This document shows positions 17,040-25,636 of a DNA stretch of 64,000 nucleotides, one piece after another. Made by a program: the position numbers and the translations under genes. How positions within the stretch are numbered: position 1 is the first letter of the stretch; every line of letters begins with the position of its first letter. Source of the DNA: an uncultured Pseudomonas sp. (GTDB taxonomy: Bacteria; Pseudomonadota; Gammaproteobacteria; Pseudomonadales; Pseudomonadaceae); assembly GCF_943846705.1 (NCBI RefSeq), contig NZ_OX044366.1, forward strand, positions 3,162,001-3,226,000, in the 5' to 3' direction. Below the pieces are notes generated by a model. That model had not been told where the DNA came from. It worked only from the letters and a program-made list of their open reading frames with translations, and did no database searches.

Positions 17040-18005
17040 GTGAAGGCATTGCAAGGCGTTGAAGGCCGTGTGGCATGGGCAGAGCACCCAGCACCGGCCT
17101 GTGATATTGGCGAAATTCGTATCCGTGTGGCGGCCGCTGGGCTCAACCGTGCTGACTTGTTACAGCGCGCCGGGCTCTATCCGCCGCCGCCAGGAACCAC
17201 CGAGATACTCGGGCTGGAGTGCGCCGGTATTGTCAGTGAAGTGGGCGCCGGTTGTGGCTGGAAAGTGGGCGACCGGGTGTGTGCACTGCTGAGCGGTGGC
17301 GGTATGGCTGAGGAGGTGGTGGTCGATGCGCGCCACGCCTTGCCTGTGCCTGAAGGGGTGACGCTGCATGAAGCAGCCGCATTGCCTGAGGTCTACGCCA
17401 CGGCCTGGCTCAATCTATTTCAGCTGGCGGGCCTGAAACCGGGGCAAAAGGTGTTGTTGCATGCCGGAGCCAGTGGTGTGGGCTCTGCGGCCATTCAGTT
17501 ATGCAAGGCATTCGGCAGTCCGAGCTGGGTCAGCGTCGGTTCACCGGAGCGGTTGGCTTACTGCGAAAGCCTGGGCGCTCAGGGCGGTGTATTGCGCGGC
17601 GAAGAGCAGTTACAGGCGTTGCGTGACTTCGCCCCGTTCGATGTGATTCTCGACCCGGTGGGTGGCAACTACGCGGCGCTTAACCTGGATTTGCTGGCCC
17701 TGGATGGTCGTTGGGTCAATATTGGTTTGCTCGGTGGGCGTAAGGCTGAACTGGATCTGGCGGTGCTGCTGGGCAAGCGCATTCAGCTGATCGGCTCGAC
17801 CCTGCGTAACCGGGATGAGCAATTCAAGGCCGACTTGATGCGCGATCTGCAGCAGTTTGTCTGGCCGCTATTTGCCGAGGGTCGGCTTAAGCCGCAACTG
17901 CAGCAGGCATATGCACTCAAAGACGCCGAGGCGGCCTTTGCGGTGTTGGCGACTAACCAGGTCAACGGCAAACTGGTATTGGTCATAGACCCGAGCTTGG
18001 TTTGA
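17040..18005 (+). CDS. NAD(P)H quinone oxidoreductase, zinc-free MDR family
   Basis: A 321-residue medium-chain dehydrogenase/reductase. The N-terminal half has the PIG3/quinone-reductase text AGLNRADLLQRAGLYPPPPG (~30-49). The Rossmann domain has HAGASGVGSAAIQLCKAFG (~145). No catalytic or structural zinc cysteines are present, so it is of the quinone reductase (Qor/PIG3) branch. I take GTG at 17040 because GGAGG lies 5 bases upstream and the product then begins VKALQG; an ATG at 17022 has no ribosome site. It is divergent from prc. Confidence 0.88.
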   Translation: MKALQGVEGRVAWAEHPAPACDIGEIRIRVAAAGLNRADLLQRAGLYPPPPGTTEILGLECAGIVSEVGAGCGWKVGDRVCALLSGGGMAEEVVVDARHALPVPEGVTLHEAAALPEVYATAWLNLFQLAGLKPGQKVLLHAGASGVGSAAIQLCKAFGSPSWVSVGSPERLAYCESLGAQGGVLRGEEQLQALRDFAPFDVILDPVGGNYAALNLDLLALDGRWVNIGLLGGRKAELDLAVLLGKRIQLIGSTLRNRDEQFKADLMRDLQQFVWPLFAEGRLKPQLQQAYALKDAEAAFAVLATNQVNGKLVLVIDPSLV

Positions 18006-18008
18006 AAG

Positions 18009-18041
18009 ATGGCATCGATTGCCTTAGTCAATCGATGCCAT
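18009..18041. terminator. Perfect hairpin after the quinone reductase gene
   Basis: A perfect 12-bp stem (ATGGCATCGATT and complement) with a 9-base loop, three bases after the stop. There is no immediate T run, but a T7 tract lies 18 bases further on, so termination is only probable. Confidence 0.6.
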
Positions 18042-18121
18042 GGCGGCAATTAATAAGCTTTTTTTGTTCAAGGCGCTAAAATGGGCCCCGTAAATTTCCT
18101 AACCCTCAGAAGGAATCAGAG

Positions 18122-18685
18122 ATGAACCTCATCAACACCCAAGTTCAACCGTTCAAGGTCAACGCTTTCCACAACGGTAAATTCATCGAAGTCACCGAGC
18201 AGTCCCTGAAGGGCAAGTGGTCGGTACTGATCTTTATGCCAGCAGCTTTCACCTTCAACTGCCCAACTGAGATTGAAGACGCTGCCAACAACTACGCTGC
18301 GTTCCGCGATGCGGGCACCGAAGTGTACATCGTCACCACCGATACCCATTTCTCGCACAAGGTATGGCACGAAACGTCGCCAGCTGTTGGCAAGGCTCAG
18401 TTCCCACTGATCGGTGACCCGACTCACCAGCTGACCAATGCTTTCGGCGTGCACATCGCTGAAGAAGGTCTGGCGCTGCGTGGCACCTTCCTGATCAACC
18501 CAGAAGGCGTGATCAAGACTGTTGAAATCCACTCCAACGAAATCGCTCGTGACGTATCGGAAACCCTGCGCAAGCTGAAAGCTGCTCAGTACACCGCTGC
18601 TCATCCAGGCGAAGTTTGCCCAGCTAAGTGGAAAGAAGGCGAGAAGACTCTGGCTCCGTCTCTGGACCTGGTTGGCAAGATCTAA
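18122..18685 (+). CDS. ahpC: Alkyl hydroperoxide reductase peroxidase subunit
   Basis: A 187-residue typical 2-Cys peroxiredoxin that reduces H2O2, organic peroxides and peroxynitrite in the cytoplasm. The peroxidatic cysteine is in FTFNCPTE (~47) and the resolving cysteine in GEVCPAKW (~166). The text before it is IFMPAAFTF rather than the commoner FYPADFTF, which is within family range. AAGGA lies upstream of the ATG. A -10-like TAAAAT at 18077 has a poor -35, as expected of an activator-dependent (OxyR-type) promoter, but I cannot define the OxyR site. Its reductase ahpF follows. Confidence 0.96.
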   Translation: MNLINTQVQPFKVNAFHNGKFIEVTEQSLKGKWSVLIFMPAAFTFNCPTEIEDAANNYAAFRDAGTEVYIVTTDTHFSHKVWHETSPAVGKAQFPLIGDPTHQLTNAFGVHIAEEGLALRGTFLINPEGVIKTVEIHSNEIARDVSETLRKLKAAQYTAAHPGEVCPAKWKEGEKTLAPSLDLVGKI

Positions 18686-18784
18686 AACCGTCTGCAACGC
18701 TGCCTTGCCCAGGCAGGCAGCGTACTGAACGCGTTTTAATCTGCTCTGCGCTTGAGGGCTGTAACCCAGCCTCTTTAGTGCCCG

Positions 18785-18817
18785 AACGCCCGGGCGCAAT
18801 CCGCCCGGGCGTTTTTG
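18785..18817 (+). terminator. Terminator between ahpC and ahpF
   Basis: A perfect 12-bp GC-rich stem (AACGCCCGGGCG and complement), five-base loop, then TTTTTG. It would reduce read-through into ahpF and give more AhpC than AhpF. Confidence 0.85.
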
Positions 18818-18849
18818 TTCCTGAATTTTGACAAAGGGATACCTGAATT

Positions 18850-20403
18850 ATGTTGGACGCCGCGCTTAAAGCCCAATTGAAGGCCTATCTGGAAAAGGTC
18901 ACTCTGCCGTTTGAGATCGTTGCGTCCCTCGATGACAGCGATAAATCCCGTGAAATGAGTGCGCTACTGCACGACATCGTCGGTCTGACTGACAAGATCA
19001 CTTTGCGTGAAGACGGCAGCGATAGCCGTGTACCGTCGTTCTCGCTGAATCGCCCGGGTGTAGACATCGGCGTGCGTTTTGCCGGTATCCCCATGGGCCA
19101 TGAATTCACCTCATTGGTGTTGGCACTGCTGCAAGTCGGCGGTCATCCGTCCAAGCTCGAAGCGGACGTGATCGAGCAGGTTAAGGGCGTTGAAGGCCAG
19201 TTCAGCTTCGAAACTTACTTCTCGCTGTCCTGCCAGAACTGCCCGGATGTGGTTCAGGCACTTAACCTGATGGCCGTGCTCAACCCGAACATTCGTCATG
19301 TGGCCATCGACGGCGCACTGTTCCAGGCAGAAGTCGAAGAGCGGCAGATCATGTCGGTACCGAGCATCTACCTGAATGGTGAGCTGTTCAGCCAGGGCCG
19401 CATGGGTGTGGAAGAAATTCTCGCCAAGATCGACACCGGCGCGGCCAAGCGTGATGCCGAGAAGCTCAACGCCAAAGAAGCATTTGATGTGCTGGTGGTT
19501 GGCGGCGGCCCAGCCGGTGCGGCAGCGGCTATTTATGCGGCGCGTAAAGGCATTCGCACCGGCGTGGCAGCTGAGCGTTTTGGTGGCCAGGTGCTCGATA
19601 CTATGGCCATCGAGAACTTTATTTCGGTGCAGGAGACCGAAGGGCCAAAGCTGGCTCGCGCTCTGGAAGAGCATGTTAAGCAATACGAAGTCGACATCAT
19701 GAACCTGCAGCGTGCCAGCGCCATTATTCCGGCCAAACAGGCTGGTGAGCTGCATGAAGTGCAGTTTGACAGCGGTGCATCACTGAAAGCCAAGACGCTG
19801 ATTCTCGCTACCGGTGCGCGCTGGAGAGAGATGAACGTCCCTGGCGAGCAGGAGTACCGCGGCAAGGGCGTGGCTTACTGCCCGCACTGCGATGGCCCAC
19901 TGTTCAAGGGCAAGCGTGTGGCGGTGATTGGTGGTGGTAACTCGGGCGTTGAAGCCGCGATCGATCTGGCCGGCATCGTCGCGCATGTCACCCTGATCGA
20001 GTTCGACAGCGCGCTGCGTGCCGATGCGGTATTGCAGAAAAAGCTGCACAGCCTGGCCAACGTTAAAGTGATCACCAGCGCACTGACCACCGAAGTTAAG
20101 GGCGATGGCCAGAAGGTCAGCGGCCTGGTTTACCAGGATCGCAGCAGCGAAGAGCTGCACACCGTCGATCTCGAAGGGATTTTCGTGCAGATCGGCCTGC
20201 TGCCTAACAGTGACTGGCTCAAGGGCGTGATCGAGCTGTCGCCGCGTGGCGAGATCATCGTCGATAGCAAAGGCGGCACCAATGTACCGGGTATCTTCGC
20301 CGCCGGTGACGTGACTACCGTGCCGTACAAGCAGATCGTGATTGCTGTCGGCGACGGTGCCAAAGCCTCGTTGAGTGCCTTTGATCATCTGATCCGCAAC
20401 TGA
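18850..20403 (+). CDS. ahpF: Alkyl hydroperoxide reductase flavoprotein subunit
   Basis: A 517-residue FAD protein that passes electrons from NADH to AhpC. Residues 1-~200 are the tandem thioredoxin-fold domain with the redox pair CQNC (~129-132). Residues ~210-517 are thioredoxin-reductase-like: FAD site VGGGPAGAAAAIYAARKG, redox pair CPHC (~345), NADH site VIGGGNSGVEAA (~360) and the C-terminal FAD motif GIFAAGDVTTVPYKQ. Full length. It lies 165 bp after ahpC beyond a strong terminator-like hairpin and just upstream of a bidirectional terminator. Confidence 0.97.
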   Translation: MLDAALKAQLKAYLEKVTLPFEIVASLDDSDKSREMSALLHDIVGLTDKITLREDGSDSRVPSFSLNRPGVDIGVRFAGIPMGHEFTSLVLALLQVGGHPSKLEADVIEQVKGVEGQFSFETYFSLSCQNCPDVVQALNLMAVLNPNIRHVAIDGALFQAEVEERQIMSVPSIYLNGELFSQGRMGVEEILAKIDTGAAKRDAEKLNAKEAFDVLVVGGGPAGAAAAIYAARKGIRTGVAAERFGGQVLDTMAIENFISVQETEGPKLARALEEHVKQYEVDIMNLQRASAIIPAKQAGELHEVQFDSGASLKAKTLILATGARWREMNVPGEQEYRGKGVAYCPHCDGPLFKGKRVAVIGGGNSGVEAAIDLAGIVAHVTLIEFDSALRADAVLQKKLHSLANVKVITSALTTEVKGDGQKVSGLVYQDRSSEELHTVDLEGIFVQIGLLPNSDWLKGVIELSPRGEIIVDSKGGTNVPGIFAAGDVTTVPYKQIVIAVGDGAKASLSAFDHLIRN

Positions 20404-20466
20404 TACAGACCGTCCGAGGTGCGCCGGGCTCTTCGCTGGCGTCGCCAAAGCGGTCTAGCGGCAGAT

Positions 20467-20504
20467 AAAAAAACGGGCCACCTGTGAGGGTGGCCCGTTT
20501 TTTT
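20467..20504. terminator. Bidirectional terminator between ahpF and allE
   Basis: A perfect 16-bp stem including A7 and T7 arms (core ACGGGCCACC) around TGTGAG. Convergent genes end on both sides. Confidence 0.93.
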
Positions 20505-20520
20505 ATATGGACTTTAGCGC

Positions 20521-21360
20521 TTAGCGCGGCTGGCCGGTCAGGGTCAGCGGCATATGGCGGTTTACATCCTTGTACAGCAGGTAGCTGAACGGGCCTGGGC
20601 CGCCGGAATAGCAGGCTTGCGGGCAGAATGCGCGCAGCCACATGAAGTCGCCGGCCTCGACCTCGACCCAATCCTGGTTCAGGCGGTACACCGCCTTGCC
20701 TTCGAGCACGTACAGGCCGTGTTCCATCACGTGGGTCTCGGCGAACGGGATCACGCCGCCAGGCTGGAAGGTCACGATATTGACGTGCATGTCGTGGCGC
20801 ATGTCGGCCATGTCGACGAAGCGGGTGGTCTTCCAAGCGCCTTCGGTGCCCGGCATTTCGATGACGGTGGCGTTGTCGCGGTGGGTGACGAACGACTCCG
20901 GCGCCGGCAGCCCTTCGACTTTCTGGTAGTGCTTGCGCAGCCAGTGGAAGGTGACGTTGGCCTTGCTGTTGTTGCGCAGGCTCCAGTCGGCGCCTGGCGC
21001 GAGGAAGGCGTAGCCGCCCGGTACCAGGGTGTGGTGCTTGCCTTCGAGGCTGATGTCGATTTTGCCTTCGACCACGAACAGGACCGCTTCGGCGTTCGGG
21101 TCCAGCTCGGGGCGCTCGCTGCCGCCTTCAGGGGCGACTTCGACGATGTACTGCGAGAAGGTCTCGGCGAAACCGGTTAGCGGGCGGGCGATGACCCACA
21201 TGCGCATCTTGTCCCAGAACGGCAGGTGGCTGGTGACGATGTCACGCATCACCCCCTTCGGGATAACAGCATAGGCTTCGGTGAACATGGCGCGATCGGT
21301 CAGCAGTTGTTTCTGATCCGGGTGGCCACCATGGGGGGCGTAGTAAGTTGTTTGGCTCAT
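20521..21360 (-). CDS. allE: (S)-ureidoglycine aminohydrolase
   Basis: A 279-residue bicupin that converts (S)-ureidoglycine to (S)-ureidoglycolate plus ammonia, between allantoate amidohydrolase and ureidoglycolate lyase in purine degradation. The family text YYAPHGGHP at the N-terminus and the two cupin blocks (EAVLFVVEGKI ~95; FAETHVMEHGLYVLEGKAVY ~205-225 with the metal-binding Glu/His set) are present. No other allantoin gene is visible nearby; the only candidate partner is the divergent LysR regulator. Confidence 0.9.
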   Translation of the reverse strand: MSQTTYYAPHGGHPDQKQLLTDRAMFTEAYAVIPKGVMRDIVTSHLPFWDKMRMWVIARPLTGFAETFSQYIVEVAPEGGSERPELDPNAEAVLFVVEGKIDISLEGKHHTLVPGGYAFLAPGADWSLRNNSKANVTFHWLRKHYQKVEGLPAPESFVTHRDNATVIEMPGTEGAWKTTRFVDMADMRHDMHVNIVTFQPGGVIPFAETHVMEHGLYVLEGKAVYRLNQDWVEVEAGDFMWLRAFCPQACYSGGPGPFSYLLYKDVNRHMPLTLTGQPR

Positions 21361-21523
21361 CGAGACAGGCCTCTGTGGGGCGTCGGCAGTAGACCGGCGC
21401 GGAAACGGAATGCGTGGGCCGTGGCTTGGATTCCCGGCGTGGCTTTACTATAGGAACTTGCGCGAGGATTCTGAAATTAAATAGTAGAATCCCTGGTAGT
21501 GGTTTTGTGAATGGGATGTCGTC

Positions 21524-22390
21524 ATGCTTGATCCGGTGTTGTTACGCGCATTTCTAACCGTGGTGCAAACGGGCGGGTTTACCCGAGCCGCCGCGAGCCT
21601 GCACCTGACCCAGTCGACGGTCAGCCAGCAGGTGCGCCGACTGGAAGAGCAGGTGGGGGCCGAGTTGCTTGAGCGCGGTGGGCGCTATGTGGTGACCACC
21701 ACCGAGGGTGAGCGGATGCTCGGTTATGCCAATCGCATCGTTGCCTTGATCGACGAAGCGGAGCTGGCCATGGGCCGCAATCAGCAGGCGGGCGAAGTGC
21801 GCCTGGGCGTGCCGGACGACTTCGCCGCCGACAGCCTGACATCCTGCCTAGCGGACTTCGCCGATAGCCATCCGGGGATTCGCCTGGAAATCATCAATGG
21901 GCTTAGTCATGACGTGTGGAGCGCCTTCAATGCCGGCGAACTCGACCTGGCCCTGATCAAACAGCGCATCGGCAGTGTCAAGGGCCTGGCCAGCTGGCCA
22001 GAACCGTTGGCTTGGATGGACAGTCGCACACGCCCCGTGCTTGAGCGTAACCCCGTGCCGCTGGCGGTGTTTCCGCCCAATGGCCTGTATCGACTGGAGA
22101 TGACCCATGCGTTGGACGCCATGGGTAAGCCATGGCGCATTGCTTATGTCAGCAGCAACCTGTCCGGGGTCAGCGCTGCCGCCGAAGGCGGGCTGGGTCT
22201 AACGCTACTGCCACGCCGCCTGCTTACCCCCAGCCACCGTGAGTTGGGCGCCGCCGATGGCTTTGCGCCGGTGGTCGATGTGGAGGTTGCGCTGCATGCC
22301 CGGCAACAGCTGCCGGCCTATGCCCGGGAGCTGGCAGTGGCGTTCACTGCTGCCTGCGAACGCATCATGCAGCCTGTTAGCGCCAGTTGA
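21524..22390 (+). CDS. LysR-family transcriptional regulator
   Basis: A 288-residue LysR protein. The winged helix-turn-helix occupies residues ~4-62 (FLTVVQTGGFTRAAASLHLTQSTVSQQVRRLEEQVG) and the effector domain ~90-280. It is divergent from allE with a 163-bp shared upstream region, so control of allE or purine use is plausible but unproven. Its 3' end overlaps the convergent HAD gene by 14 bases. The N-terminal text is close to the YxeR/PecT-like group that often controls exporters or catabolic genes. Confidence 0.88.
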   Translation: MLDPVLLRAFLTVVQTGGFTRAAASLHLTQSTVSQQVRRLEEQVGAELLERGGRYVVTTTEGERMLGYANRIVALIDEAELAMGRNQQAGEVRLGVPDDFAADSLTSCLADFADSHPGIRLEIINGLSHDVWSAFNAGELDLALIKQRIGSVKGLASWPEPLAWMDSRTRPVLERNPVPLAVFPPNGLYRLEMTHALDAMGKPWRIAYVSSNLSGVSAAAEGGLGLTLLPRRLLTPSHRELGAADGFAPVVDVEVALHARQQLPAYARELAVAFTAACERIMQPVSAS

Positions 22391-23030
22391 GAAGCGGCCA
22401 GCCGGCCTGTTGCGCGTGCTGTAACAAGGTCGGATCGGGGTTGACCACATGGGGGTTGTCGACCCGTTGCAGCAGCGGTAGGTCGTTGCGCGAGTCTGAG
22501 TAGAAGTAAGCACCGTCGAGGCTTTCGTCCTGCTCTTGCAGCCAACTCTGCAGGCGGCTGACCTTGCCGTCGCGGTAGGTCAGTACGCCCTGGGTGCGGC
22601 CGCTGTAGTGGCCGTGTTGCAGTTCCAGGTCGATGGCCAGTACTTCCTCGATCTTCAAGCGTGCGGCGATAGCGCTGACCAGAAAATGTGCCGAGGCGGA
22701 AATCACCAAAATGCGGTCGCCGGCGGCACGGTGGTTGGCCAGACAGCGGGTGGCGTCGCTGTAGAAGATCGGCTCGATGACATCCTCAACAAACGGCTCG
22801 ACCACATGCGCGACTTCCTCTGGAGTACGACCGACCAAGGGCGAGAGGGTGAAGGCCATGTAGTCTTCCATGGCCAGGCTGCCGGCGGCGTATTGGCGCA
22901 TCAGCTCCTGCTCACGGGGGATAAAACTGTCAGCGTCGGCCCAGCCGAGCTTGACCATCTCCTGGCTCCACAGGCTGGCGCAGTCGCCGCCAATCAGGGT
23001 TTCGTCCAGGTCAAAAATTGCCAGGGCCAT
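22377..23030 (-). CDS. HAD-IB family phosphatase (SerB/PSPase-like)
   Basis: A 217-residue haloacid-dehalogenase hydrolase. Motif I is IFDLDETL (nucleophile Asp at about residue 8), motif II ILVISASAHF, motif III and IV around YSDSRNDLPLL. The HAD-IB arrangement (four-helix cap between motifs I and II) matches phosphoserine- or phosphoethanolamine-type phosphatases. It is the last gene of the ABC transporter operon and its ATG overlaps the stop of the ATPase gene (TGATG). Context suggests it removes phosphate from the imported compound or a product; the substrate is unknown. Confidence 0.87.
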   Translation of the reverse strand: MALAIFDLDETLIGGDCASLWSQEMVKLGWADADSFIPREQELMRQYAAGSLAMEDYMAFTLSPLVGRTPEEVAHVVEPFVEDVIEPIFYSDATRCLANHRAAGDRILVISASAHFLVSAIAARLKIEEVLAIDLELQHGHYSGRTQGVLTYRDGKVSRLQSWLQEQDESLDGAYFYSDSRNDLPLLQRVDNPHVVNPDPTLLQHAQQAGWPLLNWR

Positions 23031-24019
23031 CAAGCCACCTCACATATTGCGTTGTCTTCAATGCTCAGGTTGATGCGTTGGCCACGCGCGTGCAAGTCGG
23101 CGGGGGAGCGATTGAGCACGTCCACCAGCAGTTCGACGCCGCGGGCTTCGATGCTGTAACGGATCACATTACCCAGCAGGCTGTGGCTGCGCACCTGACC
23201 CTCGATGCTGCCCTGCGCACCGATTTGAATGGCCTCCGGGCGAATCGCCACGCGGCTGTTGATCGTGCGCAGCAGCAAGCGGCTGGCGGCATCGGCGTCG
23301 AGCAGGTTGTAGTTGCCGATAAACCCGGCGGCAAACACATCGGCCGGGGCGGTGTAGAGGGTTTCGGCGTCGCCGCTCTGGACGATCTTGCCGCCATTCA
23401 TCAGGAAGATGCGGTCACTCATGACCAGCGCCTCTTCCTGATCGTGAGTGACGAAGATGGTGGTCAGGCCCATCTCCTGCTGAATATTGCGGATCTGCTC
23501 GCGCAGGTGCTTGCGAATCCGCGCATCCAGCGCCGACAACGGCTCATCCAGCAGCAACAGGCGCGGGCGGGTAACCAGCGAGCGCGCCAGGGCGACACGC
23601 TGGCACTGACCACCTGAGAGCTGCGGCGGATAGCGGTTGGCAAAGTCATTCAGCTCCACCAGTTCCAGCACTTCTTTTACTCGCTGCTCAGCCTCGCTGC
23701 CTTTGACCTTCTGCATGCGCAGGCCAAAGGCGACGTTCTGCTGCACGGTCATGTTGGGGAACAGGGCATAACTCTGAAATACCATGCCGATGCCGCGCTT
23801 TTGTGGCGCAACAGGTACCAGGTCTTCGCCGTCGAGCAGGATCTGACCGTCATTGACCCCGGTTAATCCGGCAATGCAGCGCAGCAGGGTGGATTTGCCA
23901 CAGCCTGACGGGCCGAGCAGGGTGATGAACTCGCCCTTGGCGATTTCGCAGTTGATATCGGTGAAAATCGAGGTGCTGCCGTAGCTTTTATGCAGACCTT
24001 GGATGCTCAGAAAACTCAT
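23030..24019 (-). CDS. ABC transporter ATP-binding protein (spermidine/iron/AEP type)
   Basis: A 329-residue ATPase. Walker A GPSGCGKST (~37), Q-loop, signature LSGGQCQRVALARS (~135, with C where most have Q), Walker B LLLLDEPLSALD (~156), H-loop FVTHDQEEA (~190), and a C-terminal TOBE-like regulatory domain after ~240. This subfamily (PotA/FbpC/PhnT) serves importers of small anions and polyamines. Its ATG overlaps the stop of the preceding permease gene (ATGA). Confidence 0.92.
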   Translation of the reverse strand: MSFLSIQGLHKSYGSTSIFTDINCEIAKGEFITLLGPSGCGKSTLLRCIAGLTGVNDGQILLDGEDLVPVAPQKRGIGMVFQSYALFPNMTVQQNVAFGLRMQKVKGSEAEQRVKEVLELVELNDFANRYPPQLSGGQCQRVALARSLVTRPRLLLLDEPLSALDARIRKHLREQIRNIQQEMGLTTIFVTHDQEEALVMSDRIFLMNGGKIVQSGDAETLYTAPADVFAAGFIGNYNLLDADAASRLLLRTINSRVAIRPEAIQIGAQGSIEGQVRSHSLLGNVIRYSIEARGVELLVDVLNRSPADLHARGQRINLSIEDNAICEVA

Positions 24020-24810
24020 GACTTGTCCTTATTCAGGCGGTTGGCCGCCCAGGTCATCAGCAGCACGAACATAAAGTAGGAAATCACCAGGGCGCTGGTG
24101 AAGTGACCACTGTCGTTGCGCATGTTGTAGAGGTACACCTGCAGGGTTTCATAGCGGCTGCCGACCAGCAGGTTGGCAAACACGAACTCACCGAACAGGA
24201 AGCTGAACGAGAGGAACACCGAGACCAGCAAGCCTTTACGCAGGTTGGGCAGCACCACCATAAAGGCTGCGCGCCAGGTGCTGGCACCGAGTAAGTGGGC
24301 AGCGTCCATCAGGTCACGCAGGTTGATCGCTTGCAGGTTGTTGCTGATCGCGCGGTACATAAAGGGCAGGGCGATGGTGAAGTAGCAGCCAATCAGAATC
24401 CACGGCGTGCCCAGAATCGGCAGCGGGCCACCGGCAAACAGCTGCATCAGGCCCACGGATGACACCACCGGCGGAATGGCAAAGGGCAGCAGGATCAGCA
24501 CGTTCATCACGGCGTCGAGCTTGGGAAAGTGATAACTGACCACAAACAGCAACGGCAGAATCAATACCAGTGACAAGGCCAGTGCGGCAAAGCACACCAG
24601 TAACGAACGGCCGAAGGCGGACAGGAAGCGCGCATCGCTCCACAGTGCCAAGTACCACTTGAAGGTCAATCCACTCGGCAGAATGGTCGCCGACCAGCTG
24701 GTCGACAACGAGTAGATCAAGGTCCCCAGCAGCGGCATCAGCAGAATCAGCATCAGGGCGAAGACCACCAGCTGATGGAACAGCGGTGAACGTTTTTCAG
24801 CGTGGGACAT
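24016..24810 (-). CDS. ABC transporter permease (second)
   Basis: A 264-residue inner-membrane protein with six predicted segments and the EAA loop (LMDAAHLLGASTWRAAFMVVLP, ~165) that contacts the ATPase. It is the PotC/PhnV-like partner of the upstream permease, overlapping that gene by 14 bases. Confidence 0.92.
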   Translation of the reverse strand: MSHAEKRSPLFHQLVVFALMLILLMPLLGTLIYSLSTSWSATILPSGLTFKWYLALWSDARFLSAFGRSLLVCFAALALSLVLILPLLFVVSYHFPKLDAVMNVLILLPFAIPPVVSSVGLMQLFAGGPLPILGTPWILIGCYFTIALPFMYRAISNNLQAINLRDLMDAAHLLGASTWRAAFMVVLPNLRKGLLVSVFLSFSFLFGEFVFANLLVGSRYETLQVYLYNMRNDSGHFTSALVISYFMFVLLMTWAANRLNKDKS

Positions 24811-25636
24811 GGTAGCTCCGGCGCAGCAGCCATTGGTGAACCAGGGTGATCAGGGTCATCAAGCCCACCAGAATCATTGCCAGGGCACTGGCCATATTCG
24901 GGTCGAGGAAGATGTCGCCAGAAACCATGGCGGCAATACGAATCGGCAGAATATTGAAGTTGCCGGTGGTCAGTGCATACACCGTGGCGTAAGCGCCCAA
25001 GGCATTGGCCATGAGAATCACGAAGGTGCCGAGCAGTGCTGGGGTCAGTACCGGAAAACCGATGTGGCGCCAGAACTGCCAGTTGTTCGCCCCGAGTAAT
25101 TCGGCAGACTCGCGCCAGTCTTCACGTAATGCATCAAAGGCCGGGTAGAGCAGCAATACACCGAGGGGGATCTGGAAATAGGTGTAGAGCACGATCAGGC
25201 CCGTCTTGGAGTAGAGGTTGAAATCCTCAATCACCCCCGCCTGCTTGAGCAGAATGGTCAGTGCACCGTTAAAACCAAGCAGGATGACAAAAGCAAATGC
25301 CAGTGGCACGCCTGCGAAGTTACTGGTCATATTGGTGAAGGCCATGACGAAGTCGCGCAGTTTGCTGTCCACCTGGCGCAGCGAGTAGCTGCCAAGGATG
25401 GCAATGCTGATACCCATCAAGCTTGACCAGAAGGCCACCTCCAAACTGTGACGCATGGCCTGACGGTAGAACGGCGAGGCAAAAGCCTCGCTGAAATTGC
25501 CCAGGCCCCAGCCTTCGCTAGAGTGCAGGCTGTTGCTGGCGACCCAGAGCAGCGGTGCGATTTGAAAGGCAAGAAAGAACAAGGCAAAAGGCAGCAAGCA
25601 CAGCAGCGCCAGCCATTTGCCGCGCAGGGCTGCCAT
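24797..25636 (-). CDS. ABC transporter permease (first)
   Basis: A 279-residue permease of the PotB/PhnU type with about six membrane segments and the EAA loop ESAELLGANNWQFWRHIGFP (~190). I use the ATG at 25636, which overlaps the stop of the phosphatase gene (TGATG), rather than the upstream codon that would begin inside that gene. It forms the membrane channel together with the next gene. Confidence 0.91.
   Translation of the reverse strand: MAALRGKWLALLCLLPFALFFLAFQIAPLLWVASNSLHSSEGWGLGNFSEAFASPFYRQAMRHSLEVAFWSSLMGISIAILGSYSLRQVDSKLRDFVMAFTNMTSNFAGVPLAFAFVILLGFNGALTILLKQAGVIEDFNLYSKTGLIVLYTYFQIPLGVLLLYPAFDALREDWRESAELLGANNWQFWRHIGFPVLTPALLGTFVILMANALGAYATVYALTTGNFNILPIRIAAMVSGDIFLDPNMASALAMILVGLMTLITLVHQWLLRRSYHVPR

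Noticed and set aside
18009..18041. OxyR-binding site for ahpC in the hairpin region
   Set aside because: The palindrome does not match the ATAG-N7-CTAT pattern; it looks like a transcript-end hairpin.
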